Positions 36,030 through 44,492 of a stretch of DNA of 64,000 bases are shown here, one piece after another. The stretch's first letter is position 1. Every line of letters begins with the position of its first letter. Under the pieces are notes generated by a model. It saw nothing but the letters and a program-made list of their open reading frames with translations, was not told where the DNA came from and made no database searches. Both the position numbers and the translations under genes were made by a program. Origin of the DNA: an uncultured Oscillospiraceae bacterium. GTDB taxonomy: Bacteria > Bacillota > Clostridia > Oscillospirales > Ruminococcaceae. Location of the stretch: assembly GCA_910577565.1 (NCBI GenBank), contig CAJTNJ010000002.1, forward strand, positions 111,821-175,820, written 5' to 3'.

Positions 36030-36623
36030 TTACTCCTCTCTAAGGGCAATAATATCATTTTCAGTAATTATTATATCCAAAGGAACATCATGCTTATCAT
36101 GTGGAATTATGGGTAAAAGATCATAATTATAACACAAACCCATAGAAATTCCGTTAAACTTATTTAAAAACCTATCATAATATCCCTTGCCATATCCGAT
36201 TCTATAACCATTAGTGTCAAATACAAGCCCGGGAACTATGCATATTGAATTTTTTAATTTACTACAATCACATAATTTCGCGGAATTTATATCTGGTTCT
36301 AATATTGAAAAGTTACCCAATTTTAAATTTTTAATGGAATTAATAAAGTAAAAGCTCATTTGAAAAGTTTTCTTATCAGATAGTGGAACGGCTACTTTCT
36401 TTCCTAATTTAATGGAATATTTAATAATATCATGAGTGTTAACTTCGATATCGGTTGAAACATAAGTTAAAACAACATCAGATCTATTAAAAGACTCTGT
36501 TTTAATAACTTGCTCAAATATCTTTCTGTCTTTTTTATGTTTATTTTTTTGGTTCATCTTTAAGCGAGTTTCTTTATGTTGTTTTCTAAGGCTTTGTTTA
36601 TTAAAATTATCTAACATACCCAT
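36030..36623 (-). CDS. 5-formyltetrahydrofolate cyclo-ligase
   Basis: This enzyme converts 5-formyl-THF to 5,10-methenyl-THF with ATP, salvaging folate. The 197-residue product has the family hallmarks: LRKQHKETRLKMN near the start, VVLTYVSTDIEVNTHDI, and the C-terminal nucleotide loop YRIGYGKGYYDRFLNKF. The start ATG at 36623 overlaps the end of the DJ-1 gene by 13 bases; an in-frame ATG two codons later is an alternative. Coupling to folate use by nearby ThyX is plausible but not shown. Confidence 0.92.
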   Translation of the reverse strand: MGMLDNFNKQSLRKQHKETRLKMNQKNKHKKDRKIFEQVIKTESFNRSDVVLTYVSTDIEVNTHDIIKYSIKLGKKVAVPLSDKKTFQMSFYFINSIKNLKLGNFSILEPDINSAKLCDCSKLKNSICIVPGLVFDTNGYRIGYGKGYYDRFLNKFNGISMGLCYNYDLLPIIPHDKHDVPLDIIITENDIIALREE

Positions 36624-37153
36624 TGAACTTGATGCAAAATTTCATCTGATTTTTCTTTGCCCAATAAATATTTGATTATGGCAAATGAAAATTGCGACGC
36701 TGTTCCCGCCCCTCTTGAAGTTATTATATTTCCATCGGTAACAACAGCATCAAAAGAAATCTGAGCACCTTTTAAACTATATTCAAAACCAGGGTAACAA
36801 CACGCCTTTTTTCCATTAAGTAAGTTTAGTTCTCCGAGTATAGACGGCGCAGCACAAATGGCGGCAATACTACTTTTTATGTTGAAATTTTTGATAGACT
36901 CTATTACTTTATCGTTAGATCGCAGGTTATTTGTACCATCTAATCCACCCGGAAGTATAATCATATCATTTTCTGATTGCGGATCAAATTCGTCAATAGT
37001 TCTATCAGCAGCAATTGTTATTCCATGAGCGCCTTTAACTTTTTTACCGGTAACCCCAACAGTGGAAATTTCCAAGCCACATCTTCGAATATAATCAACA
37101 GGAGTTATAGCTTCAACTTCTTCGAAACCATCGGCTAAAAACAGATAAATCAT
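36611..37153 (-). CDS. DJ-1/PfpI family protein (YajL/DJ-1 subgroup)
   Basis: The 180-residue protein starts MIYLFLADGFEEVEAITPVD with the conserved glutamate. It has ILPGGLDG and the nucleophile elbow AAICAAPSILGELNLL with the reactive cysteine. These proteins act as chaperones, glyoxalase/deglycase-like enzymes or redox sensors; the exact activity cannot be read from sequence. The ATG at 37153 is preferred because the ggagg site lies just upstream; an ATG at 37165 overlaps it. It overlaps the cyclo-ligase gene. Confidence 0.9.
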   Translation of the reverse strand: MIYLFLADGFEEVEAITPVDYIRRCGLEISTVGVTGKKVKGAHGITIAADRTIDEFDPQSENDMIILPGGLDGTNNLRSNDKVIESIKNFNIKSSIAAICAAPSILGELNLLNGKKACCYPGFEYSLKGAQISFDAVVTDGNIITSRGAGTASQFSFAIIKYLLGKEKSDEILHQVQWVC

Positions 37154-37182
37154 AATAACCTCCATTTAAAAGCTTAATTATA

Positions 37183-37845
37183 TTATTTTACAATGTCATA
37201 AACCAAATTATAAATTTCTGCTTCTATTTTGGCAATAGATAAAGGACATTTTCCATCATCACATTTCAAAATATACCAACCAAGCTTTTTTGCAGCATAA
37301 TGTGCTGCTTTTTGGCAATTTAAAAGATATTTTATATTTTTTTCGTGTATATCCTTCTTATCTTCTTTGCCATATCGTGAATTAATGAGTTTCTGTGATA
37401 TCAAAGGGTTCATATCTAAATATATTAGTTTATCTTCTCTTGGCAGCCCTAATTTTACAAATTCATAATCATAAAGCCATTTTAAAAAATCATCCCATTC
37501 ATGCATTGGAAGCTTGACCATTTGATGAATGGCATTTGAGCTGACATATCTATCGGCAATAATTATTTTGCCGTCTAAATAATCATTTTTCCATTCGGTT
37601 TGATATCCAATATATCGATCACATGCATAAAAACTTGCAGCCGCATATGCATTTATATCAGACGGATTATCTGAAATTTCGCCATTTAAGTACATCTTAA
37701 CTAAAACAGAAGATTCATTTTCATAGTTTGGATATGTAATTTTGACAATATCCTTGCCAACATTAGTTAATTTTTTTTTTAGCAAATCTGTTTGTGTAGC
37801 CTTGCCGCTGCCATCAAGACCGTCAATTACTATTAGCTTTTTCAT
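37183..37845 (-). CDS. tmk: Thymidylate kinase
   Basis: Tmk phosphorylates dTMP to dTDP. The 220-residue product starts MKKLIVIDGLDGSGKATQTD. The P-loop reads GKAT where many Tmk have GKTT, a variant I recall from other clostridial relatives. IIADRYVSSNAIHQM holds the DRY-type motif, and LPREDKLIYLDMNP is the substrate region. The ATG at 37845 lies inside the end of thyX (23-base overlap); a GTG at 37857 is the alternative start. Placement right behind thyX ties two successive steps of dTTP synthesis. Confidence 0.88.
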   Translation of the reverse strand: MKKLIVIDGLDGSGKATQTDLLKKKLTNVGKDIVKITYPNYENESSVLVKMYLNGEISDNPSDINAYAAASFYACDRYIGYQTEWKNDYLDGKIIIADRYVSSNAIHQMVKLPMHEWDDFLKWLYDYEFVKLGLPREDKLIYLDMNPLISQKLINSRYGKEDKKDIHEKNIKYLLNCQKAAHYAAKKLGWYILKCDDGKCPLSIAKIEAEIYNLVYDIVK

Positions 37846-38626
37846 TGCAATTTTCACTTTTTTGAGATTTAATTTTGGAAATTTTTTCCCTAACCTGCTT
37901 TGCTTTACCGCAAGACATTTTGCCTTCGCTGCAAGAACCGTTTACACAAGATGGCCCGGCATATTTAAAAATTGAAGGTGCCACTGCGCATACAAGCTCT
38001 AACATTTTGCAAGCTAATTCGTTTATCTCCCATTGGGCACGGTTACAACATCTTAAGCGAAAAAAGTTCATTAAACTTCTTGCATTCATTGTCAATATCA
38101 TCTTAGTTGTACATGCGTTTGGAAGAACAAATCTTGCATCTTCTATGCTCTTTTTTTCTGCTTGCCTATCTGCTGTTTTTTCGTCTATGCCATCATTTAT
38201 GAGCCTTTGTTTATGTTTCTTCTTTAGTATCTCAGTTATGCGGTTATAGTATTCAATGTCATGTTGCATTGCTTCTAAAAATAGTTTTTTTGCGTTTTCA
38301 TCAGATTCTATATCAGGAGGCACCACAAAAGAAAAATTATCTTCCGATACATATCTTTGACTTTGCACACTATAAGAGGCTATTCTATGTCTTGTAATTT
38401 GAGCAAGCAACGCCCTTGAAACACCTTCGATTCCAAATGTAAATGTTGCGTGTTCTATAGGGCTTTCGTGGCCTATTTCAGATAGCATGTCCACAAATTT
38501 ATTTGCATTTTCATCAGTTATGTTCGACATAACATCATCAATAGACAAAGGACTATAACAGAGTTTTGCCGCACAAGAAACTAATTTCTCCGCATTTTTC
38601 GGAGCACTAATAAGCTGTACTTTCAT
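37823..38626 (-). CDS. thyX: Flavin-dependent thymidylate synthase
   Basis: ThyX methylates dUMP to dTMP using methylene-THF and FADH2, replacing ThyA. The 267-residue protein has the ThyX signature RHRIASYSVQSQRY, HESPIEHATFTFGIEGVSRA, and LTMNARSLMNFFRLRCCNRA with WEINELA near the active site. A C-terminal extension from about 225, with CVNGSCSEGKMSCG and a basic tail, goes beyond the minimal domain. It is translated in overlap with tmk, consistent with coupled dTMP synthesis and phosphorylation. Confidence 0.95.
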   Translation of the reverse strand: MKVQLISAPKNAEKLVSCAAKLCYSPLSIDDVMSNITDENANKFVDMLSEIGHESPIEHATFTFGIEGVSRALLAQITRHRIASYSVQSQRYVSEDNFSFVVPPDIESDENAKKLFLEAMQHDIEYYNRITEILKKKHKQRLINDGIDEKTADRQAEKKSIEDARFVLPNACTTKMILTMNARSLMNFFRLRCCNRAQWEINELACKMLELVCAVAPSIFKYAGPSCVNGSCSEGKMSCGKAKQVREKISKIKSQKSENCNEKANSN

Positions 38627-38649
38627 AATTATTTATTAACCTCAATTTT

Positions 38650-38907
38650 TCATATTTCTTTATTTTTTATTGCCTTTTCCAAAGCAATTGCCAATTGGTC
38701 AGGACATGATGTGGTTTTATTCCCGCATTTGATGCCTTTTAATTTACCAATCACTTCATTTGCGTCTAGCCCTTTAACCATATTAATTAAACCTTTAGTG
38801 TTGCCGTCACAACCTCCTTCGAACTGAACGTTAACTATTTTGTTGTCTTCTAGTTCTATAAAGATCTTTCTGCTGCAAACACCGCTTGTTTTATAAGTAT
38901 ATTTCAT
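38650..38907 (-). CDS. TSCPD domain protein (TIGR03905-like)
   Basis: The 85-residue protein starts MKYTYKTSGVCSRKIFIELE and contains VQFEGGCDGNTKGLINMVKG and the eponymous TSCPDQLAIALEKAI. The same domain occurs at the C-terminus of some class II ribonucleotide reductases, and stand-alone versions are widespread in Clostridia without known function. The start at 38907 is supported by ggagag upstream; earlier in-frame ATGs lie within the PHP gene. Conserved cysteines suggest metal binding (inference). Confidence 0.88.
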   Translation of the reverse strand: MKYTYKTSGVCSRKIFIELEDNKIVNVQFEGGCDGNTKGLINMVKGLDANEVIGKLKGIKCGNKTTSCPDQLAIALEKAIKNKEI

Positions 38908-38923
38908 ATAAATCTCTCCAAAA

Positions 38924-39742
38924 TTAATTAAGTAACATATCAATATATTCTTTAGGTGTAAAACACTTGCCAATTTGACTAACTGTTGAATTATAGATTC
39001 CGTGAAAATCGGAACCACCCGTTGCTATCAAATTATTGGAAATTGCCTTATCATAAAGATATTCCGTCTCTTTTTTTGAGTGTTTAGGATGCCAAACCTC
39101 AATTCCATCAATAGATTTTTCAGATATTAATTCATCTAAAAGCTCAAAACTGTCATAAACTCCTGGATGAGCAATTATAGCTTTACCACAAGCATCATGA
39201 ACAGCTGTTAATACATCTCTTACGTCAATATATTTAACTTTAACATAGCAAGATCCCTCATTGTTACCAAAAATTTTATCATAAAGCTCACTATATATTT
39301 TTAAAGTATATCCATAATCCATAAGAGCATGCATTATATGTTGTTTATATATACACTCAGATTGTGATGCATATTTCTTTATTGCCTCTGGTAATATGTT
39401 GTATATTTTTGATACTTTTTCAGTCATAATATTTCCGGCATTTATTCTGCTTTTCATAACTTCATCACAAATAGGTTTTAAAATATGCGGCTTTTGGGCA
39501 TTATAACAAAGTATATGTACTCTTCTTCCTCTTGAAAAATCGGTGCAAGACAACTCAACTCCGGAAATTGCTTTTATATTGTATGAGTTGCAAATAGCGC
39601 TGATTTGTTCAAAATAATGCAAACAATCGTGGTCTGTAAACGAAATATAATCCAAAGAATAATTTTTAGCAATATTTGCTATTTCGTCAAATTCCAAAGA
39701 ACCGTCTGAATATCTGCTATGTATATGTAAATCGCCTCGCAC
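38924..39742 (-). CDS. PHP domain phosphoesterase
   Basis: The 272-residue protein begins MRGDLHIHSRYSDGSLEFDE, followed by ISFTDHDCLHYF, GVELSC, IIAHPGVYDSF and GGSDFHGIYN. These are the four PHP motifs that bind two or three metal ions. Stand-alone PHP proteins of this length include 5'-3' RNase AM (YciV) and 3',5'-nucleotide phosphatases; I cannot choose between them. It starts the TSCPD-thyX-tmk direction of transcription, with 16 bases to the next gene. Confidence 0.88.
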   Translation of the reverse strand: MRGDLHIHSRYSDGSLEFDEIANIAKNYSLDYISFTDHDCLHYFEQISAICNSYNIKAISGVELSCTDFSRGRRVHILCYNAQKPHILKPICDEVMKSRINAGNIMTEKVSKIYNILPEAIKKYASQSECIYKQHIMHALMDYGYTLKIYSELYDKIFGNNEGSCYVKVKYIDVRDVLTAVHDACGKAIIAHPGVYDSFELLDELISEKSIDGIEVWHPKHSKKETEYLYDKAISNNLIATGGSDFHGIYNSTVSQIGKCFTPKEYIDMLLN

Positions 39743-39828
39743 AACAATCCTACCTTTTTTGATTTAAAACCTTTTTCATTATAACCTAGCTGTTGTTGTG
39801 TGTCAAATTGTGTCCTTAAAATATAAAA

Positions 39829-40461
39829 TTAGAAAAATCTTGCAAATAAAAATGTAAATATCATGTCAACAAATGCCGATATTAATTGAAAAAATGATAG
39901 AACTAAAAATTTAGTAACATAAATTTTTAGCGCACCTTGCATATCTTGATCATATTTCTTGGGAAATAACGTTTTAAAATTTTTGTTTGAAAACCGTATA
40001 CTCTCTTTGGCACCCAACAATAAGGTGAATGTTGATATGATAGCCGATGGTGCTATTAAAACAAGACAAAAAAATATGCCTTGAATTCCGCGGCATGAAT
40101 ATAAGTATGCAGAAGATAGACCTAATCCAAGCCCATGAAAAAGTGGTATAAAAAAAGAACATGGTTGACCTATAGAAAAAAATCCGAGTATAAAAAGAAC
40201 TATGATTAAAAACATTGATGAGATAAAAGAGGAAAAAAATGTTATAACTATAGACTGTTCTGCCCTTTTGTCTATGAATTTTTGCATTAGCGAGCCAAGT
40301 TGTTTTAAAGCTTCTTCTTGATTTAGACTAACAAGCATAGCACCATAAACCATACCTACTAAAAAAAGAACAAATAAAACTTTTGTCAATTTTATTTTCT
40401 TTAGGAATATTGAAAAAAAAGTTCCCTGTTTAAATTCAACAATCCGTAACATTAAAAGCAC
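39829..40461 (-). CDS. spoIIM: Stage II sporulation protein M
   Basis: SpoIIM, with SpoIIP and SpoIID, forms the engulfment machine that thins septal peptidoglycan in sporulation. The 210-residue protein has about five membrane segments. VLFVLFLVGMVYGAML is the first. IPLFHGLGLGLSSAYLYSCR is the conserved DUF95 signature, and FLVLSFFQLISAFVDMIFTF is the last. Length fits SpoIIM of B. subtilis. spoIID lies 3 kb away on the other strand, beyond the SCIFF locus. Confidence 0.85.
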   Translation of the reverse strand: MLLMLRIVEFKQGTFFSIFLKKIKLTKVLFVLFLVGMVYGAMLVSLNQEEALKQLGSLMQKFIDKRAEQSIVITFFSSFISSMFLIIVLFILGFFSIGQPCSFFIPLFHGLGLGLSSAYLYSCRGIQGIFFCLVLIAPSAIISTFTLLLGAKESIRFSNKNFKTLFPKKYDQDMQGALKIYVTKFLVLSFFQLISAFVDMIFTFLFARFF

Positions 40462-40545
40462 ATCCTTTATATTATTTTTGCATTAGTGTTGTTAGTCAAT
40501 ACTTATGCTGGACGTGCTTTTGTTATACCCATGATTTTAAAAATT

Positions 40546-41340
40546 TTATTTTGTTAGTTCATAAGCCCTATTTGTAGTTTCTTCGCATGTTTTCTTAATA
40601 ATATCAATAAAATTATTCTCTTTTAAAACCGATAATCCTGCAATTGTTGTACCGCCTGGAGAACTCACATCTTTTATTAATTCATCAGGACTTTTTCCGG
40701 AATTCAATAACATTTGTGCGCTGCCGTTTAATGTGGCGCAAAACAAATTAAGTGCTACATTTTCATTTATACCTTTACTTTTAGCAAAATCCAAAAAGCC
40801 TTGAGCAAACATATATATATACGCCGGTGACGAGCCATTAATCGGTATTATCTCGTTCATTTTATCTATGTTTATAACACAGGTTTTACCATTTATTGAA
40901 AATATTTTTTTTACAAATAAAAAATCTTCATCATCAACTTTGCTTCCTCTAGCAATTGCAGTAGCTCCCCTTCCAATGAGTAATGGCGTATTGGGCATTA
41001 CCTGAATAAACCTAGGAACAAACCCGATGATTTTTTGTATATATTTTTCAGTTATGCCTGCAGCAATTGATACGACAACATTCTTTTCGGATACTGAAGA
41101 TTTTATCTCATTTAAAACCTCGGGAAAATTCTGAGGTTTGATTGCAAGAATAATAAATTCACATTTATTAACAACCTCAGCAGATGATTTGCAAATGATA
41201 ACACCCATATTATTCAGTTTTTCGTAGTTGTTATTGTTTATATCATATGACATAATACGCATACCAATTTTGTTGTTATATATTCCGGAAATGATGGACA
41301 TTGCCATGTTACCTGTACCTATAAATCCTATAGTTCTCAT
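40546..41340 (-). CDS. proC: Pyrroline-5-carboxylate reductase
   Basis: ProC reduces pyrroline-5-carboxylate to proline with NAD(P)H. The 264-residue protein opens MRTIGFIGTGNMAMSIISGI, the dinucleotide fold, and contains ILAIKPQNFPEVL, RFIQVMPNTPLLIGRGATAI, SSPAYIYMFAQGFLD and VSSPGGTTIAGLSVL. All are family hallmarks. RBS aaggagaa. It lies 18 bases after the SCIFF maturase gene and may be read from the same transcript. Confidence 0.95.
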   Translation of the reverse strand: MRTIGFIGTGNMAMSIISGIYNNKIGMRIMSYDINNNNYEKLNNMGVIICKSSAEVVNKCEFIILAIKPQNFPEVLNEIKSSVSEKNVVVSIAAGITEKYIQKIIGFVPRFIQVMPNTPLLIGRGATAIARGSKVDDEDFLFVKKIFSINGKTCVINIDKMNEIIPINGSSPAYIYMFAQGFLDFAKSKGINENVALNLFCATLNGSAQMLLNSGKSPDELIKDVSSPGGTTIAGLSVLKENNFIDIIKKTCEETTNRAYELTK

Positions 41341-41358
41341 TTTTTGTTTCTCCTTTGC

Positions 41359-42720
41359 TCAAGAAAGCGCAGCTTTAATCATGATTGCACATTCTATTCG
41401 TTTCTTTTCCATTTCACAACTAAGTTCATGAGGTGTTAATAAATCGCCAGAATATTTTAAATTATTAGCGTTGCAACCTCCGCTACAATAAAATTTTGCC
41501 CAACAATCCTTGCACTTTTGTTTGTCCAAAATTGTAGTTTTTACAAATTTGTTCTTTATGTCGCGGTTTATGATTTTATCTTCTACATTTCCCATCTTCC
41601 ACTCATTCATACAGACAAATTGATGACACGGATAAATATCTCCATCTGGTGTAACGGCGATGTATTCATTTCCACAACCACAACCTTTAATGCGTTTTAT
41701 TACACAAGGGCCTTGATTTAGATCTATCATAAAATGAAAAAAGTTTATATTACTGCCATTTTTCTTTTTCTCAATTATCTGCTCAGCGAGAAGTTGATAT
41801 TGTTCGAAAATTTTTGGTAGATCATCTTTAGTAATGGCATAATCTTCATTAGAATCGCACACAACCGGTTCCACAGAAAGTTGATCAAATCCACATTCAT
41901 TCATATGTAAGACGTCTTTAGCAAAGTCGATATTATATTTTGTGAATGTTCCTCGTACATAATAATCTTTGCTGCCTCTGCCATTTACCAGTTTAATAAA
42001 TTTAGGTAAAATAGAGTCATAAGATCCCATACCACTTATTTTAGGTCGCATATTGTCATTTACTTCCCTACGGCCGTCTAATGATAAGACTATATTATCC
42101 ATTTCTTTATTTAGATAATCGATTTTATCATCACTAAGCAAGATGCCATTGGTTGTCATGGTAAACCTAAAATTTTTATTAAATAGCTTTTCTTTTTGTC
42201 TTGCATAACTAACGGTTTGTTTTACAACATCAAAGTTCATCAAAGGTTCGCCGCCAAAAAAATCAACTTCTAAATTTTTTCTTTCACCTGAATTTTCCAA
42301 AAGAAAGTCAATTGCTTTTTTAGAGGTTTCTAGCGGCATTAGCTTTCTATCGCATCCAAAATTTCCGGTGGAAGCAAAGCAATATTTACAGCGCAAATTG
42401 CAGTCATGAGAGACATGAAGACACATAGCTTTTATTGGAGAATTTTCCATCATGTTTTTATATTCTCCATAGTTTTCTTCTTCGCTAAATAAATTTCCGT
42501 TTTTATATAATGAATATAACTCGGCATAACTTTCTTTTATTTCACTTTCACTATAGTTCAGAAATTTTTTTAAAAGGCTTTTGCTGCAGTTTTTATTCAT
42601 AGGCAAAGAAATATGGTTTAACATTTCAAACGTAAGATTGTCCACTACATGAACACTTCCGCTTTCAACGTCTAAAACTATATTATATCCAGACATTTTA
42701 TATTTGTGAATCATATACAT
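41359..42720 (-). CDS. SCIFF peptide maturase (radical SAM, SPASM domain)
   Basis: The enzyme installs thioether cross-links in the neighbouring SCIFF peptide. The first 85 residues form the precursor-recognition (RRE-like) domain, starting YKMSGYNIVLDVESGSVHVV. The radical SAM cluster motif is HDCNLRCKYCFAS (Cys-x3-Cys-x2-Cys), followed by VDFFGGEPLMNFD. C-terminal SPASM cysteines lie in RIKGCGCGNEYI, YPCHQFV and CKDCWAKFYCSGGCNANN. Start is ATG 42720 or the ATG two codons on. Neither has a close ribosome site; the gggagg site upstream serves a three-codon frame at 42746. Confidence 0.93.
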   Translation of the reverse strand: MYMIHKYKMSGYNIVLDVESGSVHVVDNLTFEMLNHISLPMNKNCSKSLLKKFLNYSESEIKESYAELYSLYKNGNLFSEEENYGEYKNMMENSPIKAMCLHVSHDCNLRCKYCFASTGNFGCDRKLMPLETSKKAIDFLLENSGERKNLEVDFFGGEPLMNFDVVKQTVSYARQKEKLFNKNFRFTMTTNGILLSDDKIDYLNKEMDNIVLSLDGRREVNDNMRPKISGMGSYDSILPKFIKLVNGRGSKDYYVRGTFTKYNIDFAKDVLHMNECGFDQLSVEPVVCDSNEDYAITKDDLPKIFEQYQLLAEQIIEKKKNGSNINFFHFMIDLNQGPCVIKRIKGCGCGNEYIAVTPDGDIYPCHQFVCMNEWKMGNVEDKIINRDIKNKFVKTTILDKQKCKDCWAKFYCSGGCNANNLKYSGDLLTPHELSCEMEKKRIECAIMIKAALS

Positions 42721-42761
42721 TTAACAACGCAAATTTACGTTATCATAACCTCCCAATCAGT

Positions 42762-42786
42762 AAAATTCCCGCCACTCAGACGGGAA
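42762..42786 (-). terminator. Attenuator-like terminator between SCIFF peptide and maturase genes
   Basis: On the minus strand ttcccg and cgggaa pair around a 9-nt loop and are followed by tttt. It lies 68 bases past the SCIFF stop and about 40 before the maturase start. Partial termination here would give more peptide than enzyme. Confidence 0.6.
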
Positions 42787-42853
42787 AAATTAAGACTTGC
42801 TGCTCAAATCTTGTGCAATACAATTTTAAAGTTAATTAGTAGATAAAACAAAT

Positions 42854-43006
42854 TTAAATTGATTTCTTATTATTTTCACATTTTTGATTTGCAACAGTAC
42901 AAGAAGTTTTACATGCAGACTGACAAGATGTTTGACATTCTCCACAGCCACCTTTGCATGCTGTTTGTTTTAAATTAGTTTCATTTAAAGATTTAATGTG
43001 TTTCAA
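42854..43006 (-). CDS. SCIFF ranthipeptide precursor
   Basis: This 50-residue peptide starts MKHIKSLNETNLKQ at a TTG codon, with aggagga seven bases upstream. It ends in the cysteine-rich core CGECQTSCQSACKTSC and TVANQKCENN. It matches the six-cysteines-in-forty-five (SCIFF) family, nearly universal in Clostridia and modified to thioether-bridged ranthipeptides. Canonical cysteines are at 21, 24, 28, 32, 36 and 43; Cys17 is extra. Cys32 and Thr37 correspond to the linked pair I recall from the C. thermocellum CteA peptide. Its maturase follows on the same strand. Confidence 0.93.
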   Translation of the reverse strand: MKHIKSLNETNLKQTACKGGCGECQTSCQSACKTSCTVANQKCENNKKSI

Positions 43007-43045
43007 AGCAACTTCCTCCTATAAATATTAAATTTATTAAATGAA

Positions 43046-43074
43046 AGTATAACATAGCTGTATATAGAATTCAA
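43046..43074 (-). promoter_or_regulatory. Promoter of the SCIFF locus
   Basis: On the minus strand TTGAAT and TATACT are separated by 17 bases, 40 bases before the SCIFF TTG start. An IS1-type end lies 14 bases upstream of the -35 box. Confidence 0.7.
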
Positions 43075-43087
43075 GAGGTTATTTTTA

Positions 43088-43330
43088 GGGGAAGTGCCCA
43101 AAAAGAGTATATAATATGCAAAAAGGAAATGAAAATCATAAAATAAAGAAATGGAATCTAAAAGATGTAAAAAAGAAAACCAAAAAGTAAAAGCCGGAAA
43201 AACAAAGACAGGAATAAGTGTAAGCACTGTGGAAAAGTATATACGCCAAAACAAAAAGGTAGGAGATATGACAAAGAGATAAAGAAACAGGCGATAAAAT
43301 TTTATATGGAAGGAAACAAAAGTTTTTGTA
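43088..43330 (+). mobile_element. IS1-type element fragment (5' end and InsA-like part)
   Basis: It begins with the end-like sequence ggggaagtgccc and encodes, with frame breaks, NKCKHCGKVYTPKQKG and YDKEIKKQAIKFYMEGNKSF, a zinc ribbon plus the start of the HTH. The protein differs from that of the other copies, so it is a second IS1-type subgroup. No catalytic part remains. It fills half of the 493-base gap between SCIFF and spoIID; the rest shows nothing recognisable. Confidence 0.65.
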
Positions 43331-43499
43331 TAATATATATTCTTATTTTTTTAAAATATTTGTTTTAACATGAGCAATATAAGAATATATTGATATAAAT
43401 AAGATTTAAATATTTCATATTTCACAAATTTTTTTATTATATCTAAAATTATTTTTTAAGTACTTTATATTAAAAACAAACTTATGAAAGGACAATAAA

Positions 43500-44492
43500 T
43501 TGAATATCAGAAAAATTTTAATAATTGCGTTATTTATCTTTTTGATACCAATGCTTGGGTGGATATCACCGAATAAAAATAACGTAAATATTAACCGTGA
43601 TTTATATAGTTCAAAAAGCAATATAGAATTCCACAACACAATAGAAAATAAAAAATCATATATTGATAATTTGTTGAAAAGCAAAGTGAAAATAAAAATT
43701 GGCGATGATATTGTAGAAGACACAGTGGAAGAATATCTTATAGGTGTTACAGCTGCAGAAATATCACCAACATATGAATTAGAAGCCATAAAAGCTCAAA
43801 TGGTAGCAGCTCACACTTACGCAATAAATAAATATGGAGAATCTGGTCCATATCCCGCCGATCCGTGCGTATTTCAAGCCTACATAAACAAAGAAGGCCG
43901 CAAGGAAAAATATAAAGACAATTTTAATGAATATGAGCAAATTTTAAAAGACATTGCTGCAAGTGTTGTTGATAAAATAATTGTTTATGATGACAAACCA
44001 ATAGTTGCCGCATTTCATTCAATGTCTGGTGGGACTACAAAAAGCAGTGAAGAGGTTTGGGGTAGTTTTGTTCCATACCTAACATCAACGGATAGTTCGG
44101 TTGAAACGGCACTGCAAAATTACACAACACAAAAAATTAAAAATATAACTGAATCTTATAATCTTATAAAAAGTAAATATGCAGAAGCTCAAATGCCGCA
44201 AGAACACAACAATATAATAAAAATAGTTTCAAAAACCGAATCTGGATATGTAAAAAATGCTCAAATTTTTGGAGTTGAGCTCCCCGGTTCTAAGATACGT
44301 TCTATTTTTGGGTTGCCATCATCTGATTTTTCAGTTTCAATAGACAACTGCGATATAATTTTTACATGCAAAGGAAATGGTCACGGTGTGGGTATGAGTC
44401 AACAAGGTGCAAATGAGCTTGCTAAACAAGGAAAGACATACGAAGAGATATTATGCCATTATTATAACGGAGTTTCTATAAAAAGTTTATAA
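43500..44492 (+). CDS. spoIID: Stage II sporulation protein D
   Basis: SpoIID is the lytic transglycosylase of the engulfment complex that degrades septal peptidoglycan. The 330-residue protein has an N-terminal membrane anchor (about 5-20, ILIIALFIFLIPMLGW). The SpoIID domain follows, with VEEYLIGVTAAEISPTYELE, where the glutamate after AA is the catalytic candidate, then AIKAQMVAAHTYA, MSGGTTKSSEEVWG, and GNGHGVGMSQQGANELAKQG. Start TTG at 43500 has gaaagga upstream. It is a single-gene unit. Confidence 0.92.
   Translation: MNIRKILIIALFIFLIPMLGWISPNKNNVNINRDLYSSKSNIEFHNTIENKKSYIDNLLKSKVKIKIGDDIVEDTVEEYLIGVTAAEISPTYELEAIKAQMVAAHTYAINKYGESGPYPADPCVFQAYINKEGRKEKYKDNFNEYEQILKDIAASVVDKIIVYDDKPIVAAFHSMSGGTTKSSEEVWGSFVPYLTSTDSSVETALQNYTTQKIKNITESYNLIKSKYAEAQMPQEHNNIIKIVSKTESGYVKNAQIFGVELPGSKIRSIFGLPSSDFSVSIDNCDIIFTCKGNGHGVGMSQQGANELAKQGKTYEEILCHYYNGVSIKSL

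Noticed and set aside
43003..43254. 83-residue minus-strand frame upstream of the SCIFF peptide
   Set aside because: Low-complexity Phe/Leu/Ser translation of the complement of an IS1-type InsA fragment; it overlaps the SCIFF promoter and start in another frame.
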